Shown: piece by piece, positions 16,260 to 25,454 of the stretch | How positions within the stretch are numbered: position 1 is the first letter of the stretch | How the letters are laid out: every line of letters begins with the position of its first letter | Assembly (NCBI RefSeq): GCF_002050515.1 | Contig: NZ_LTAY01000020.1 | Location: 1 to 64,000, forward strand | From: Clostridium thermobutyricum DSM 4928 | Lineage (GTDB): Bacteria; Bacillota; Clostridia; Clostridiales; Clostridiaceae | Direction: 5' to 3' | DNA length: 64,000 bases | The notes under the pieces: model-generated | Database searches by the model: none | Seen by the model: the letters and a program-made list of their open reading frames with translations, nothing else | Told to the model about the DNA's origin: nothing | Translations under genes and position numbers: made by a program

Positions 16260-16991
16260 TTACATTCTCCTAACAGTTTCTTTATCCCAAATAAAAAGTT
16301 GTGATGAATTAGTTAAACATCCAAATAAATTCTTTTTAAATCCGGGCATTTGCTTATTTAGATTTTTAATAAGTTCTTTCATATCTTGTCTATTTGTTTT
16401 ACCATCAGCAGGACATGGATTAGTTATTACAGGATAATTATATTCACGTACTGCACGTTTTATCATATATTCTTCTATATAAACCATTGGTCTAATTAAA
16501 GAAAGTTCATACTTATCCATATAGCTTTTTGGTGAAAAACAATTTATTCTTCCTTCATAGAACATAGACATAGCTAATGTTTCAATAGCATCATCCTTAT
16601 GATGGCCTAAAGCAACTTTATTACACCCTAATTTTCTCGCATTATCATTTAATGCTCCACGCCTTAAATTTGCACAGAGTGAGCATGGATTCTTTTCTTT
16701 ACGGATGTCAAAAACTATTTCTGATATATTTGTTTGAACTTCGTGAAATTCTACATCAATTTCTTTACAAAGCTTATGAAGAGGAGAATTATCAACATTA
16801 CCTGGATTTAGAGTAATAGCGATTAACTCAAACTTTTCAGGTGAAAACTTTTGATAATTTTTTAAAATATGTAATAAAGTAAGACTATCTTTACCACCAG
16901 ATAAGCCAACAGCTATTTTATCTCCATTTTCAATTAAATTAAAGTCATTAATTGCTTGCCTAGTTTTACTTAAAAGTTTTTGCATAGTCAT
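16260..16991 (-). CDS. ttcA: tRNA 2-thiocytidine synthetase family protein (TtcA-like)
   Basis: A 243-residue PP-loop ATPase with the pyrophosphate loop LSGGKDSL, paired cysteines CSLC, GHHKDDAIETLAMSMF, and a later Cys in TNPCPADG. These three Cys hold the Fe-S cluster in TtcA. TtcA thiolates C32 of certain tRNAs. The start at 16991 has AAGGAG nine bases upstream; an upstream in-frame ATG at 17099 would add a 36-residue hydrophobic stretch with no ribosome site, so I excluded it. Related TtuA/TilS families differ in the Cys pattern. An EamA transporter gene follows almost without gap. Confidence 0.88.
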   Translation of the reverse strand: MTMQKLLSKTRQAINDFNLIENGDKIAVGLSGGKDSLTLLHILKNYQKFSPEKFELIAITLNPGNVDNSPLHKLCKEIDVEFHEVQTNISEIVFDIRKEKNPCSLCANLRRGALNDNARKLGCNKVALGHHKDDAIETLAMSMFYEGRINCFSPKSYMDKYELSLIRPMVYIEEYMIKRAVREYNYPVITNPCPADGKTNRQDMKELIKNLNKQMPGFKKNLFGCLTNSSQLFIWDKETVRRM

Positions 16992-17553
16992 AAAATTAAT
17001 CTCCTTTCTTAAAAATAGTCGCTTTATATATTTTATAACATATGGTAAAGAAAATGAATTGAAAGATATGTTAATAATTGAATTAGCATATATTTTCATA
17101 TTAAAAAGATATATTTTAATACATTAAAAGTACTTAGTATAAACTAATAAACATTAGAATGCATTAAGAAAATATATATTTGCAAAAGAAGATAATGTAA
17201 AGAGCAAAAATATATTAGAAATTATATTAAAGGCAAAAAATCTTGATAAATAGAAAGATAAGCAGTGAAATTCAATAAGAGAAATATAAAATGAAAAAGT
17301 AGAAGGCAATAAAAGTTTTCTATTTTTTTATAGAAAATAATATAAAGAATAAATAATTATAAAAGGGAGAGAAAGAGTAAATAAAGTTAATAATAATTAA
17401 AAATATGGAGGGATTTAGTACTAAAAAAAGAATATAAATAATATTAGGAAAAAATTTAAAAAAATAATAAAAAATTACATAAAAATCATATTAATATACT
17501 TTTAAACTGATATAGACTTTCTTTGACTTTTATAAAAATAAATAAAAAATGAA
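16992..17553. other. Long AT-rich gap between ttcA and plsC
   Basis: About 560 bases of very A-rich sequence with many stop codons in all frames and no ribosome site linked to a usable reading frame. It must hold the ttcA promoter on the minus strand. One short inverted pair (gttttctattttttt...atagaaaat, ~17314-17340) is visible. No RNA family is recognised. Confidence 0.5.
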
Positions 17554-17583
17554 AAATCCTAAGTAGCTAAATACTTAGGATTT
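17554..17583 (-). terminator. plsC terminator
   Basis: A 12-bp perfect stem (aaatcctaagta / tacttaggattt) with A/T runs on both sides lies 26 bases past the plsC stop. Confidence 0.88.
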
Positions 17584-17608
17584 TAAATTATTCAAATTTT
17601 AAATTTTC

Positions 17609-18337
17609 TTATCTTTGATTTTCTGGTAAATCAGATACTACTATATCTCTAACAGTATTGTGTAAATCAGCAATTTCTTCTTTTGAAAGAGTTGTAACAT
17701 CTATTGGCTCATGAAGAGTTACAGCTACATCAGCAGCTTTAATTTTACCTCCATTTGCATCAAGAAGTTTATATGACCCATCAATAGTAACAGGAATTAT
17801 TTTAACTTTTGATTTTAAAGCTAATTTAAAGCTACCAGCTTTGAATTCTTTTACTGGGCCACCTTTACTTCTAGTTCCTTCTGGAAATATAACCATAGAA
17901 TGTCCAGCTTTAAGAATTTGAATTCCTTTAACAATAGCTTCTGCTGATTTTCTTATATTATCTCTATCCATAAAAACACAATGTATTTTTTTCATCCAAA
18001 AAGTAAGAATAGGTATATTTCCTAATTCTTTTTTAGCTATGAATCCTTTTGGGCAGCGAATAGCACTAAGTAATAATGGAATATCAAAATTACTTTGATG
18101 ATTAGAAACAAATAAATAAGTTTCACCTTCTTTTAAGTATTCTTCGCCAGTTACAGTTATTCTTGCGCCACTTAATCTCATCATAAGTCTAGCCCATGCA
18201 GAAGAAATCCTATATACGCTTAAATTAAATTTTTTATTACTAGGTTTCGAATCTACAAATCTATATCTGAAAGATGGTATAAAAGAAAGAACCAATGTCA
18301 TAACAACACAAGGATAAAATATTATGGTTCTAAGCAT
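17609..18337 (-). CDS. plsC: 1-acyl-sn-glycerol-3-phosphate acyltransferase
   Basis: A 242-residue acyltransferase with an N-terminal hydrophobic segment (about 3-22). The catalytic NHQSNFD (HX4D form, 79-85), the FMDRDN block, FPEGTRS (151-157) and a final IPVTI segment define PlsC. It transfers an acyl chain to position 2 of lysophosphatidate at the membrane, giving phosphatidic acid. AGGAGGG precedes the ATG. It is a single gene on the minus strand, divergent from the next gene. Confidence 0.93.
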   Translation of the reverse strand: MLRTIIFYPCVVMTLVLSFIPSFRYRFVDSKPSNKKFNLSVYRISSAWARLMMRLSGARITVTGEEYLKEGETYLFVSNHQSNFDIPLLLSAIRCPKGFIAKKELGNIPILTFWMKKIHCVFMDRDNIRKSAEAIVKGIQILKAGHSMVIFPEGTRSKGGPVKEFKAGSFKLALKSKVKIIPVTIDGSYKLLDANGGKIKAADVAVTLHEPIDVTTLSKEEIADLHNTVRDIVVSDLPENQR

Positions 18338-18469
18338 AAGTTTCCCTCCTAAAATTTAAAAAACATAATTACATCATAATCAAAAGTATATTATAAATTA
18401 AGCAAAAATTAAAGAAGGAATCGTTTTATTTTTAGAAAAATAGGGAAAACATAATAAAGAGGTGAGATT

Positions 18470-19024
18470 ATGAAAAAAGGTAAATATTTATTTTTCATTG
18501 GTATGGTCTTTATAGCTGTAATAACTATTTTTATAACTAAAAATGTAATTAGTTACTCGAATGAATTAAAAAAAGATTATTATGATATTGTTGATAACAG
18601 AATGGTTAAAGTAAAAAATCATGGAGAATTTTTAGAACTAGCTTGCAAGGAAAGACAGGGGTTAACAGGATTAATAGTGTATTTAAGTGAAGAAGATGAT
18701 TTAGAAAAAAGCTTGGAGTTATTAGGAAAAATAAGTGAAAGAGGGTATAATGTATATATTATAAAAGGAAATGTAAAGAATAAATATTCTGTAGGTAAAA
18801 GAATAGTTAGAGAAGGAAGAGAAAATATAAATTGGATTTTAAATAAAAATTCAAGTAATGTTAATGAGGTGAATGAATTAAAGATATGGATGTTAGAGAA
18901 TAATTATAAAACAGGCGAAATATCCAATCATATAAATTCATTTGCAATTAACTTAGATGAAAATAAAAGTTTAAAAGAAATAAACAATGAATTAAATGAA
19001 ATAAGGAATAAAATTAATAAATAA
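18470..19024 (+). CDS. Hypothetical membrane-anchored protein
   Basis: A 184-residue protein with one N-terminal membrane helix (about 6-28) and a charged outer domain. The middle contains GLTGLIVYLSEEDDLEKSLELLGKISERGYNVYIIKG, suggesting an alpha/beta fold, and the end is a lysine/asparagine-rich helix. No known motif is recognised. A GAGGTGA ribosome site precedes the start. It is divergent from plsC and ~100 bases before a P-type ATPase gene, but no functional link is visible. Confidence 0.7.
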   Translation: MKKGKYLFFIGMVFIAVITIFITKNVISYSNELKKDYYDIVDNRMVKVKNHGEFLELACKERQGLTGLIVYLSEEDDLEKSLELLGKISERGYNVYIIKGNVKNKYSVGKRIVREGRENINWILNKNSSNVNEVNELKIWMLENNYKTGEISNHINSFAINLDENKSLKEINNELNEIRNKINK

Positions 19025-19122
19025 GAAAATTTTAATATAATAAATATAAAAAATTAAGGATTAGTTAAGATTAAAATTTTAAAATATAATTAAAAAATTA
19101 AATATTTATAAGGAGTTTGAGC

Positions 19123-21486
19123 ATGGAATGTAGATCGATAGAAAGTGAAACAAATGATATCTTAGGATTAACGGATAAACAGGTAGAAGATAGGATAAAA
19201 AGAGGCGAAATAAATACACTTCAAAAAGCTCCTTCAAAAACATTTGCTCAAATAATAAGATCTAATTTTTTTACAATGTTTAATGTTTTAAACTTAGTTT
19301 TAGCCGCGGCTGTAATTTTTGCAGGTTCTCCTAAAAATGCTATATTTGCAGGTGTAATTATAGTAAATAGTTTAATTGGAGTAATTCAGGAGCTTAAAGC
19401 TAAGGGAATTATAGAAAAATTATCAGTAATAAGTGAAGCACATTGTAATGTAGTGAGAAATGGAGAAAAGAAAACTATAGGCATTGAAGACATAGTTAAA
19501 GATGATATAGTATTTTTAACTACAGGTGATCAAATATTAGCAGATGGAGAGCTTATAGATAGTAATGAAATTGAAGTTGATGAATCTATGTTAACAGGTG
19601 AAGCTGATCCTGTTGATAAAAAGATAAATGATAATATGCTATCAGGAAGCTTTGTAGTTGCAGGTGAAGGATATATGAGAGTTACTAAGGTTGGAGCAAA
19701 TACATATTCATCTAAACTTGCAGATGAAGCTAGAAAATTTAAAATAACAAACTCTGAACTTCAAAATGCAACAAATAAAATTTTAAAAGTACTTTTATTT
19801 ATGATAGTTCCAATAGGAATATTATTAGCAGTAAGTCAGTTAGTATTTATAAAAACAAGTTTAGATAATGCAATATTAGGGACAGTTTCAGGAATAATAG
19901 GAATGGTTCCAGAAGGATTGGTTCTTTTAACAAGTGCCACATTTATTGTTGCTATAATAAAATTATCCAAATATGATACATTAGTTCAAGAACTTTCAGC
20001 AACAGAAGTGCTTGCGAGAGTAGATGTCTTATGTGTTGATAAAACAGGAACAATAACTGAAGGAAAGTTAAAATTAGTTGGAGTTGAGAAACTTGCAAAT
20101 GATTATGAAGAAAGTGAAATAGATACTATATTAGCAACTATTTCACATGAATTACCAAGTAAAAATCCAACTCAACAAGCTATTTTGGATAGATATAAAG
20201 ATAATCCTAATTTAAATATAATAGAGAAAATGCCATTTTCATCAAAAAGAAAATGGGGTGGTCTTATAATAGATAATAAGGGCACATTTATATTAGGAGC
20301 ACCTGAGATTGTTATGGGTGAAAGATATTCAGAAATAGAAGAATTGGTTAATGAAGAAGCTATTAAAGGTAGAAGAGTATTAATTTTAGGTAAATCAGAA
20401 CTAAAGACTGTTAAAGTAGAAAAATTATCTAAAGTTGAGCCATTAGCATTGATATTAATAGAGGACATAATAAGAGAAGAAGCCCCTGAAACATTAAAAT
20501 ATTTTAATGAAGAAGGTGTTGATGTAAAAGTAATTTCAGGAGATAATCCAGTAACTGTATCCGCAGTTGCAAAGAGAGCTGGAGTTTTTGGAGCAGAAAA
20601 TTATATTGATGCAAGAGAACTTCCAGTAGATGAAGAAGGATTAAAAGAAGCTATGAATAAATATACTGTTTTTGGTAGAGTAACGCCTCATCAAAAGAAG
20701 GCTTTTGTAAAAGCACTTCAAGCAGATGGGCATACAGTTGCAATGACAGGAGATGGAGTAAACGATGTACTAGCACTTAAAGAAGCAGATTGTGGAATAG
20801 CTATGGCAAATGGTTCAGATGCTACAAAAGCAGTTGCTCAGTTAGTATTAATGAAATCAAATTTCAGTGCATTACCAAAAGTAGTAGCAGAAGGAAGACA
20901 ACAAATAAATAACTTAGAAAGAGTAGCTCAGTTATTCTTATCAAAAACAACATATTCAATAATATTAGCAGTTGTATTTTCAATTTTAATGATGCCATTC
21001 CCAATAGATCCAATACAATTATCTTTAATAGGTAGTTGTGCTATAGGAATACCAGCATTATTCTTAGCTGTATTACCAAATACAAATAGAGTAAAAAAAG
21101 GTTTCTTAGGAAGAATATTAACAGCTAGTATACCAAATGGTATATTAATATCTATATTTGTTACAGCTACTTTCCTAATATCCTATAATCATGGAGTTGG
21201 AATTCAAAAAGCACAAACTTTAGCTGTATTAATGTTAGCTGGTGTTAGTATAGTAATATTATTTAAGGTTTCATTACCATTAACACCATTTAAAGTATTT
21301 TTAGGACTTTTTATGAGTGCAATAATAGTATTAGCCTTCATAACACCTATAGGAAGAGAAGTGTTTTCATTATCTCCTATAACAAAAAATGAATGGTTAT
21401 TATCTGGAGCAACAGTACTTGCTTCAATACCAGTTTTAGCAGCTGTAGTAAGCCTTCTAAGAACTAAGAGGCACATAGAAAAATAA
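19123..21486 (+). CDS. CtpE-like cation-transporting P-type ATPase
   Basis: A 787-residue P-type ATPase: actuator motif TGEAD (158-162), phosphorylated Asp306 in DKTGTIT, nucleotide-domain SSKRKWGG, hinge TGDGVNDVLALKEAD (from 542), and about ten membrane helices. The M4 segment reads GMVPEGLVLLTS, as in CtpE-type pumps, which have been tied to calcium uptake or homeostasis in actinobacteria. Heavy-metal features (CPC, HMA domain) are absent. I chose the ATG at 19123, seven bases after AAGGAG; a TTG six bases earlier is too close to that site. Calcium specificity is inferred only from family resemblance. Confidence 0.88.
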   Translation: MECRSIESETNDILGLTDKQVEDRIKRGEINTLQKAPSKTFAQIIRSNFFTMFNVLNLVLAAAVIFAGSPKNAIFAGVIIVNSLIGVIQELKAKGIIEKLSVISEAHCNVVRNGEKKTIGIEDIVKDDIVFLTTGDQILADGELIDSNEIEVDESMLTGEADPVDKKINDNMLSGSFVVAGEGYMRVTKVGANTYSSKLADEARKFKITNSELQNATNKILKVLLFMIVPIGILLAVSQLVFIKTSLDNAILGTVSGIIGMVPEGLVLLTSATFIVAIIKLSKYDTLVQELSATEVLARVDVLCVDKTGTITEGKLKLVGVEKLANDYEESEIDTILATISHELPSKNPTQQAILDRYKDNPNLNIIEKMPFSSKRKWGGLIIDNKGTFILGAPEIVMGERYSEIEELVNEEAIKGRRVLILGKSELKTVKVEKLSKVEPLALILIEDIIREEAPETLKYFNEEGVDVKVISGDNPVTVSAVAKRAGVFGAENYIDARELPVDEEGLKEAMNKYTVFGRVTPHQKKAFVKALQADGHTVAMTGDGVNDVLALKEADCGIAMANGSDATKAVAQLVLMKSNFSALPKVVAEGRQQINNLERVAQLFLSKTTYSIILAVVFSILMMPFPIDPIQLSLIGSCAIGIPALFLAVLPNTNRVKKGFLGRILTASIPNGILISIFVTATFLISYNHGVGIQKAQTLAVLMLAGVSIVILFKVSLPLTPFKVFLGLFMSAIIVLAFITPIGREVFSLSPITKNEWLLSGATVLASIPVLAAVVSLLRTKRHIEK

Positions 21487-21553
21487 AATATAAATAATAA
21501 TGAAATAATTGACATGAGAGGCATTATATAATACTATTTAAAGTATAGATTAT

Positions 21554-21628
21554 GCCCTCATAGTTTAATGGATAGAATAGTCCCCTCCTAAGGGATAGAT
21601 ACAAGTTCGATTCTTGTTGGGGGTGCCA
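21554..21628 (+). tRNA. tRNA-Arg (anticodon CCT)
   Basis: A 75-base cloverleaf: acceptor GCCCTCA with TGGGGGT (first pair G.T), anticodon loop CTCCTAA giving CCT, T-arm ACAAG-TTCGATT-CTTGT, and an encoded CCA end. It reads the AGG arginine codon. A terminator follows. Confidence 0.93.
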
Positions 21629-21642
21629 CAATTTTATAAGAA

Positions 21643-21673
21643 AAGCTTAACCTTTTTGGTTGGGCTTTTTTTT
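21643..21673 (+). terminator. Terminator after tRNA-Arg
   Basis: The stem aagcttaacc / ggttgggctt (G.T pair) is followed by eight or more T. Confidence 0.88.
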
Positions 21674-21846
21674 AATTTGCAATAAAAATATTTATAAGAT
21701 TAAATGAACTAATATAAAAAATATTTTCTAAAATATAGTTTAATTTGTATAAAAAGTATAATTAACATAATATTCCCAAATTATACATATATAAAAGAAA
21801 TATTTGTTATATAATTACAATAATTTATACAATGGAGATGATTCAT

Positions 21847-22626
21847 ATGAAATATCTAGGGATTATATTAAATTTATCTATGTTTTTTTTATTAGTAATG
21901 CTTGGGATTGCTATGAGAAAAGGAGATTTTGATGAAAATTCAGCATTTGGATATAGAAGTAAAGCTGCTAGAGTTTCAAAAGAAGCAGCCCAATATGCAA
22001 ATAAGAAGTTTGGGTTATATTTAATTATAATATCAATAATTTCTTTGGTTATATCTATATTGGGATCATTTTTTTATAATTCTTCTTATAGTTCATTAGT
22101 AAATTTAGTGACTACTTTTATTCTTCCGGTAATTCTTTTGATTTTAGGTATTATAAATATGGAATATTCATTAAGTGTTAAGTTTGGATTAGAGGAAAAT
22201 AAGAGTAAATTATCAAGAAAAATTAGTTTGAAAGTGATAATTGCAATAGTAATAGTAATAATAGCAGTAGTAGTCGTAATAATGCCTATGACAAATACAA
22301 GTAAGCCATTTAAAGTAGATGTTAATAATACAAATATAATAATAGATGGATGGGGTTCAGCAAAAATAAATTTGAATGATATTAAAGAAATTAAGTTATT
22401 GAAAAAGGCACCAGAAGTAGAATGGAATGATGGTGGAGGAAATATTGGAAATAAGATATTTGGAGATGAACATTTGAATGAGTTAGGAAGCACAAACTGT
22501 TTTGTTGAAAATGATAATGAAGATGTGATTTATATAAAGACTGGTAATGAAAAATATTTAATAGGATTTAACAATGATAATAAAACAATTTCTTTATTTA
22601 ATAAAATTAAAAAAGGAAATGATTAA
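21847..22626 (+). CDS. SdpI-like membrane protein with C-terminal PH-like domain
   Basis: A 259-residue protein. The first half resembles SdpI/YhfL proteins: a helix (about 4-22), the motif FGYRSKAARVSKEAAQYANKKFG (about 36-58), and further helices near 60-80, 90-108 and 130-150. The second half (about 155-255) looks like a cytoplasmic or external bacterial PH-like beta domain. SdpI itself gives immunity to the SdpC toxin, but most homologues have no known role. I chose the ATG at 21847, nine bases after GGAG; two upstream in-frame ATGs overlap that site. A terminator follows. No toxin gene is adjacent. Confidence 0.75.
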   Translation: MKYLGIILNLSMFFLLVMLGIAMRKGDFDENSAFGYRSKAARVSKEAAQYANKKFGLYLIIISIISLVISILGSFFYNSSYSSLVNLVTTFILPVILLILGIINMEYSLSVKFGLEENKSKLSRKISLKVIIAIVIVIIAVVVVIMPMTNTSKPFKVDVNNTNIIIDGWGSAKINLNDIKEIKLLKKAPEVEWNDGGGNIGNKIFGDEHLNELGSTNCFVENDNEDVIYIKTGNEKYLIGFNNDNKTISLFNKIKKGND

Positions 22627-22654
22627 GATATAAATAAAATTTTATAAAATTAAG

Positions 22655-22684
22655 AAAAACACCTTAAAGTAGGTGTTTTTTTTA
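22655..22684 (+). terminator. Terminator after SdpI-like gene
   Basis: A 10-bp stem (aaaaacacct / aggtgttttt) with a 6-base loop is followed by a T-run. Confidence 0.88.
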
Positions 22685-22914
22685 TTGAAATATAATTAAC
22701 ATTAAAAATTATTTGTTTTGAAATTTTGAATGGAAAAAATGAATTTTTATAGTTACTAAAAAGTGCGTACTTGTTAAAAAAGGCAAATAGTTTTATAGTT
22801 GAATTAAATAATAATTATAATTAGTTAATACTATATAAAAATTAATATATAAGTTCAAAAATGAGAATTATAAATTTGTATAGAAAACACTAATTATCAA
22901 GAGGAGTTGTTAAA

Positions 22915-23571
22915 ATGAGAAGAGAAGACATTAGAGATGCATTAAATTTTAGATATGCATGTAAAATTTTTGATGAAAGTAAAAAAATTAATGAAGCAGA
23001 TTTTGATTTAATATTAGAAGCAGGAAGACTTGCTCCAAGTTCAATGGGAATAGAACCTTGGAAGTTTGTAGTTCTTCAAAATGAAAAATTAAGAGAAGAA
23101 ATAGCAAATGTATCTTGGGGTGGAAAAAAACAAATACCTTCAGCAAGTCATGTAGTACTTATTTTAAGCAGAAAAGCTGATGATTTAAAATATGATTCAG
23201 AATACATAAATGATTTATTAGTAAAAACTAAAAAATTACCTGATGATGTTGTAGACATTATGAAAAAGATAATGAAAGACATTGAAGATAGTAGATTTGA
23301 AAATAAAGATGATTTAATAGAACATTATTCAAAAGAGCAAGCTCATATAGCTATGGCTGATATGATGCAAACAGCAGCATTAATGAGAATTGATTCATGT
23401 CCAATTGGAGGATTTGATAAAGAAGCAGTTGAAAAAATACTAATTGAAAACAATATTTTAGATCCAAAACATTTTGAATTAGCACTTATAACTGCATTTG
23501 GATATAGAGCAGAAGAACCTGCTCCAAAAACAAGAAGAGCTAAAGAACAAGTAATTGAATGGGTTAAATAA
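22915..23571 (+). CDS. NAD(P)H nitroreductase (NfsB-like)
   Basis: A 218-residue flavoprotein of the nitroreductase family. FMN-binding features are the N-terminal FRYACKIFDESK, APSSMGIEPWKFVVLQN (about 41-57), and the C-terminal ALITAFGYRAEEP. The region around DSCPIGGFDKEAVE is the usual dimer/FMN-binding segment of NfsB and FrxA types. It reduces nitro compounds or quinones with NAD(P)H in the cytoplasm. An AGGAG ribosome site precedes the ATG. It is a single gene convergent with a Crp/Fnr gene, with which it shares a terminator. Confidence 0.92.
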   Translation: MRREDIRDALNFRYACKIFDESKKINEADFDLILEAGRLAPSSMGIEPWKFVVLQNEKLREEIANVSWGGKKQIPSASHVVLILSRKADDLKYDSEYINDLLVKTKKLPDDVVDIMKKIMKDIEDSRFENKDDLIEHYSKEQAHIAMADMMQTAALMRIDSCPIGGFDKEAVEKILIENNILDPKHFELALITAFGYRAEEPAPKTRRAKEQVIEWVK

Positions 23572-23577
23572 TACAAG

Positions 23578-23610
23578 AAAAACCAGTCTAATTTTATTAG
23601 ACTGGTTTTT
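23578..23610. terminator. Bidirectional terminator, nitroreductase / Crp-Fnr gene
   Basis: A perfect 13-bp stem (aaaaaccagtcta / tagactggttttt) with a 7-base loop lies between the two convergent stop codons. Confidence 0.92.
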
Positions 23611-24251
23611 TATATTAATTGATCTAAATATCTTTTTAAAGCAGATATTGAAGGAACTGTTATATTCCCACCAGAACAGTTTATTAAATTTAGAGAGGAT
23701 AATTCTTTAATTACTCTATTTATACTTCTTATATTAGATCCTACTCCTTCTACTATAAGTTTTTTTGTAATTTGAATACTTAAATTTTTATTTTCTATTT
23801 TTAATATAAAGTAAACTACTTTGTATTTTAGTGGAAGAGTAACATTTTTCATTTCTCTTGACCAACTTTCATACATTCTATTTGCAAATAATTTATTTAT
23901 TGAAAGGGACATATTAGGATATTTTTTTATTATTTTCAAGAAAATTGATTTAGGTATTTCTAATGTTGTACATTTAGTTAAGGGAAGAACAGTAGTAAGA
24001 GTATGATTGCCACTTAAAGCTTCAATTTCACCAAATATTGATATAGCTGCTTCTATATCAATTAAGTAGTTAATATTATATATGTCTGAATGGCAAAGCT
24101 TAACTATACCATCTAATAATATATAAACATTATCAAGTCTATTACCCTGTGTTAAAATAGGGTTATCTATATTAAAATCTCTATAATTAAAATGAGATTT
24201 TAAATCTTTTGGCAAAGAATTTATAATATTTAATATGTCTATATTTTCCAT
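23610..24251 (-). CDS. Crp/Fnr-family transcriptional regulator
   Basis: A 213-residue regulator: cyclic-nucleotide-type beta-barrel (about 15-115, with LDNVYILLDGIVKLCH and IFGEIEALSG), a long dimer helix (about 118-140), and a winged helix whose recognition helix is in GVGSNIRSINRVIKELSSLNLI. No Fnr-type N-terminal Cys cluster is present. Some clostridial members (HcpR) respond to nitrosative stress and control hcp; a matching palindrome lies upstream of hcp in this window, but the link is speculative. Its promoter (TTGACA at 24312-24307, GATAAT at 24290-24285, 16-base spacer) is visible in the gap shared with pnuC. Confidence 0.85.
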   Translation of the reverse strand: MENIDILNIINSLPKDLKSHFNYRDFNIDNPILTQGNRLDNVYILLDGIVKLCHSDIYNINYLIDIEAAISIFGEIEALSGNHTLTTVLPLTKCTTLEIPKSIFLKIIKKYPNMSLSINKLFANRMYESWSREMKNVTLPLKYKVVYFILKIENKNLSIQITKKLIVEGVGSNIRSINRVIKELSSLNLINCSGGNITVPSISALKRYLDQLI

Positions 24252-24284
24252 GAAATTACCTTCTTTTCTTTATAATACATACAA

Positions 24285-24312
24285 ATTATCAAATAATGGT
24301 TTTAGCTGTCAA
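24285..24312 (-). promoter_or_regulatory. Promoter of the Crp/Fnr gene
   Basis: On the minus strand TTGACA and GATAAT are separated by 16 bases, about 33 bases upstream of the start codon. This is a close match to the vegetative consensus. Confidence 0.6.
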
Positions 24313-24357
24313 TCTTTTTCAGAAATATTGAAATTTAAAATATTATTAAAAAAAATT

Positions 24358-24371
24358 AGGACAAATGTCCT
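24358..24371. promoter_or_regulatory. Palindrome between the Crp/Fnr gene and pnuC
   Basis: AGGACA-AA-TGTCCT is an interrupted palindrome in the divergent gap. It could be an operator for the Crp/Fnr protein or for an NAD-type repressor acting on pnuC. The cognate protein is unknown. Confidence 0.4.
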
Positions 24372-24503
24372 TGAAAACAATTTCCTTAAAAAAGATAATC
24401 AGATTATAAGGGAAATTACTAAAAATTATATGATGCTTTAATAATGGGGAATTTTAAATATGATTAATTAACAAAAGTAAAAATTTGAAAGAGGTGTAAT
24501 TTT

Positions 24504-25316
24504 ATGATGAGTCAGGTGGAAACCAAAAAAGGCTTCTGGGGTTCATTAAGTAATTTTCAAAAAGGATTTTTTATAATATTTATACTAGCAAGTATATTTT
24601 CGTTTATTAGTCCAGTATTATTAGGTTCTAAAATGAGTGATTTATTTACTCCACTTGCAATAATAGGATTGATATGCTCTGTAACAGGAGTTTTAACTTC
24701 AATATATCAAGCTAGAGGAGAAATTATAGTTTATTTATTTTTAATAATAAATACATTAACTTATGCTTGGGTTTCATATAAAGGAGCTTTATATGGACAA
24801 GTAATTCAAAATATAATTTTATTATTACCAATTCAAATAGCTGGTCTTATTTCTTGGAAGAAAAGTATGGATAAGTCTACAGATAATAAGATTGAAATTA
24901 AAAAATTTAATTTTATACAATGGGTAATAACTATAATATCACTGTTGATTTTTTGGTTTATATACTATGAGTTCTTAAGTCATTTGCCACAAATTTTACA
25001 TGCTATATTTGGAGGAAAAATGATTGCGCCAGATCCAAGTCCAAAATTAGATTCATTAACTACAGTATTAACAGTAATGGCAATGTTCTTAACATCAAGA
25101 AGATTTATAGAGCAATGGTGGTTCTGGATATTCTGTAATATAGGTGCGGTATTATTTATAGAAGGATTATTTAAAACAAAAGTGTTTACAGGATCTGTTT
25201 TAGTTAGTGATTTATCAGGAGCTTTAAACTGGATTCAATATGGAGTAGGAGCTATATATGGATTCTACTTATGGAAGAAGATGTACAATGAAAGAAAAAG
25301 AACACACTCTATTTAA
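24504..25316 (+). CDS. pnuC: PnuC-type nicotinamide riboside transporter (copy 1)
   Basis: A 270-residue membrane protein with seven or eight helices. PnuC features are the TGVLTSIYQARGE segment in the first third, LINTLTYAWVSYKGALYGQVIQN, the central PxPKLDSLTTVLTVMAMFLTSRRFIEQWWFWIFCN, and the C-terminal GALNWIQYGVGAIYGFYLWKKM. These surround the substrate channel in known PnuC structures. PnuC lets nicotinamide riboside in by facilitated diffusion, to be trapped by phosphorylation; some relatives carry other vitamins. A GAGGTG ribosome site precedes the start. A second copy at 32639 is similar but clearly diverged. No kinase gene is adjacent. Confidence 0.9.
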   Translation: MMSQVETKKGFWGSLSNFQKGFFIIFILASIFSFISPVLLGSKMSDLFTPLAIIGLICSVTGVLTSIYQARGEIIVYLFLIINTLTYAWVSYKGALYGQVIQNIILLLPIQIAGLISWKKSMDKSTDNKIEIKKFNFIQWVITIISLLIFWFIYYEFLSHLPQILHAIFGGKMIAPDPSPKLDSLTTVLTVMAMFLTSRRFIEQWWFWIFCNIGAVLFIEGLFKTKVFTGSVLVSDLSGALNWIQYGVGAIYGFYLWKKMYNERKRTHSI

Positions 25317-25358
25317 CAGTGTAAAATCATATTAAAATAGATATGTTCTATAAAATAA

Positions 25359-25394
25359 AAACTCTACAATAGGTTTCTGTTGTAGAGTTTTTTA
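25359..25394 (+). terminator. Terminator after pnuC copy 1
   Basis: An 11-bp perfect stem (aaactctacaa / ttgtagagttt) with a 10-base loop is followed by a T-run. Confidence 0.88.
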
Positions 25395-25454
25395 TTTTAA
25401 ATTGAATAATATAGCCAATAAAGGGAGAAAATTATGAAAAAGGAGGATAATGAA

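Noticed and set aside
22761..22773. aagtgcgtacttg as an HxlR/MarR-type operator before the nitroreductase
   Set aside because: Symmetry is imperfect and single; no regulator gene adjacent on that side. Too weak to call.
24235..24441. 68-codon plus-strand frame overlapping the Crp/Fnr start
   Set aside because: No ribosome site, it crosses a good minus-strand promoter and the AGGACA palindrome, and the product has no recognisable features.
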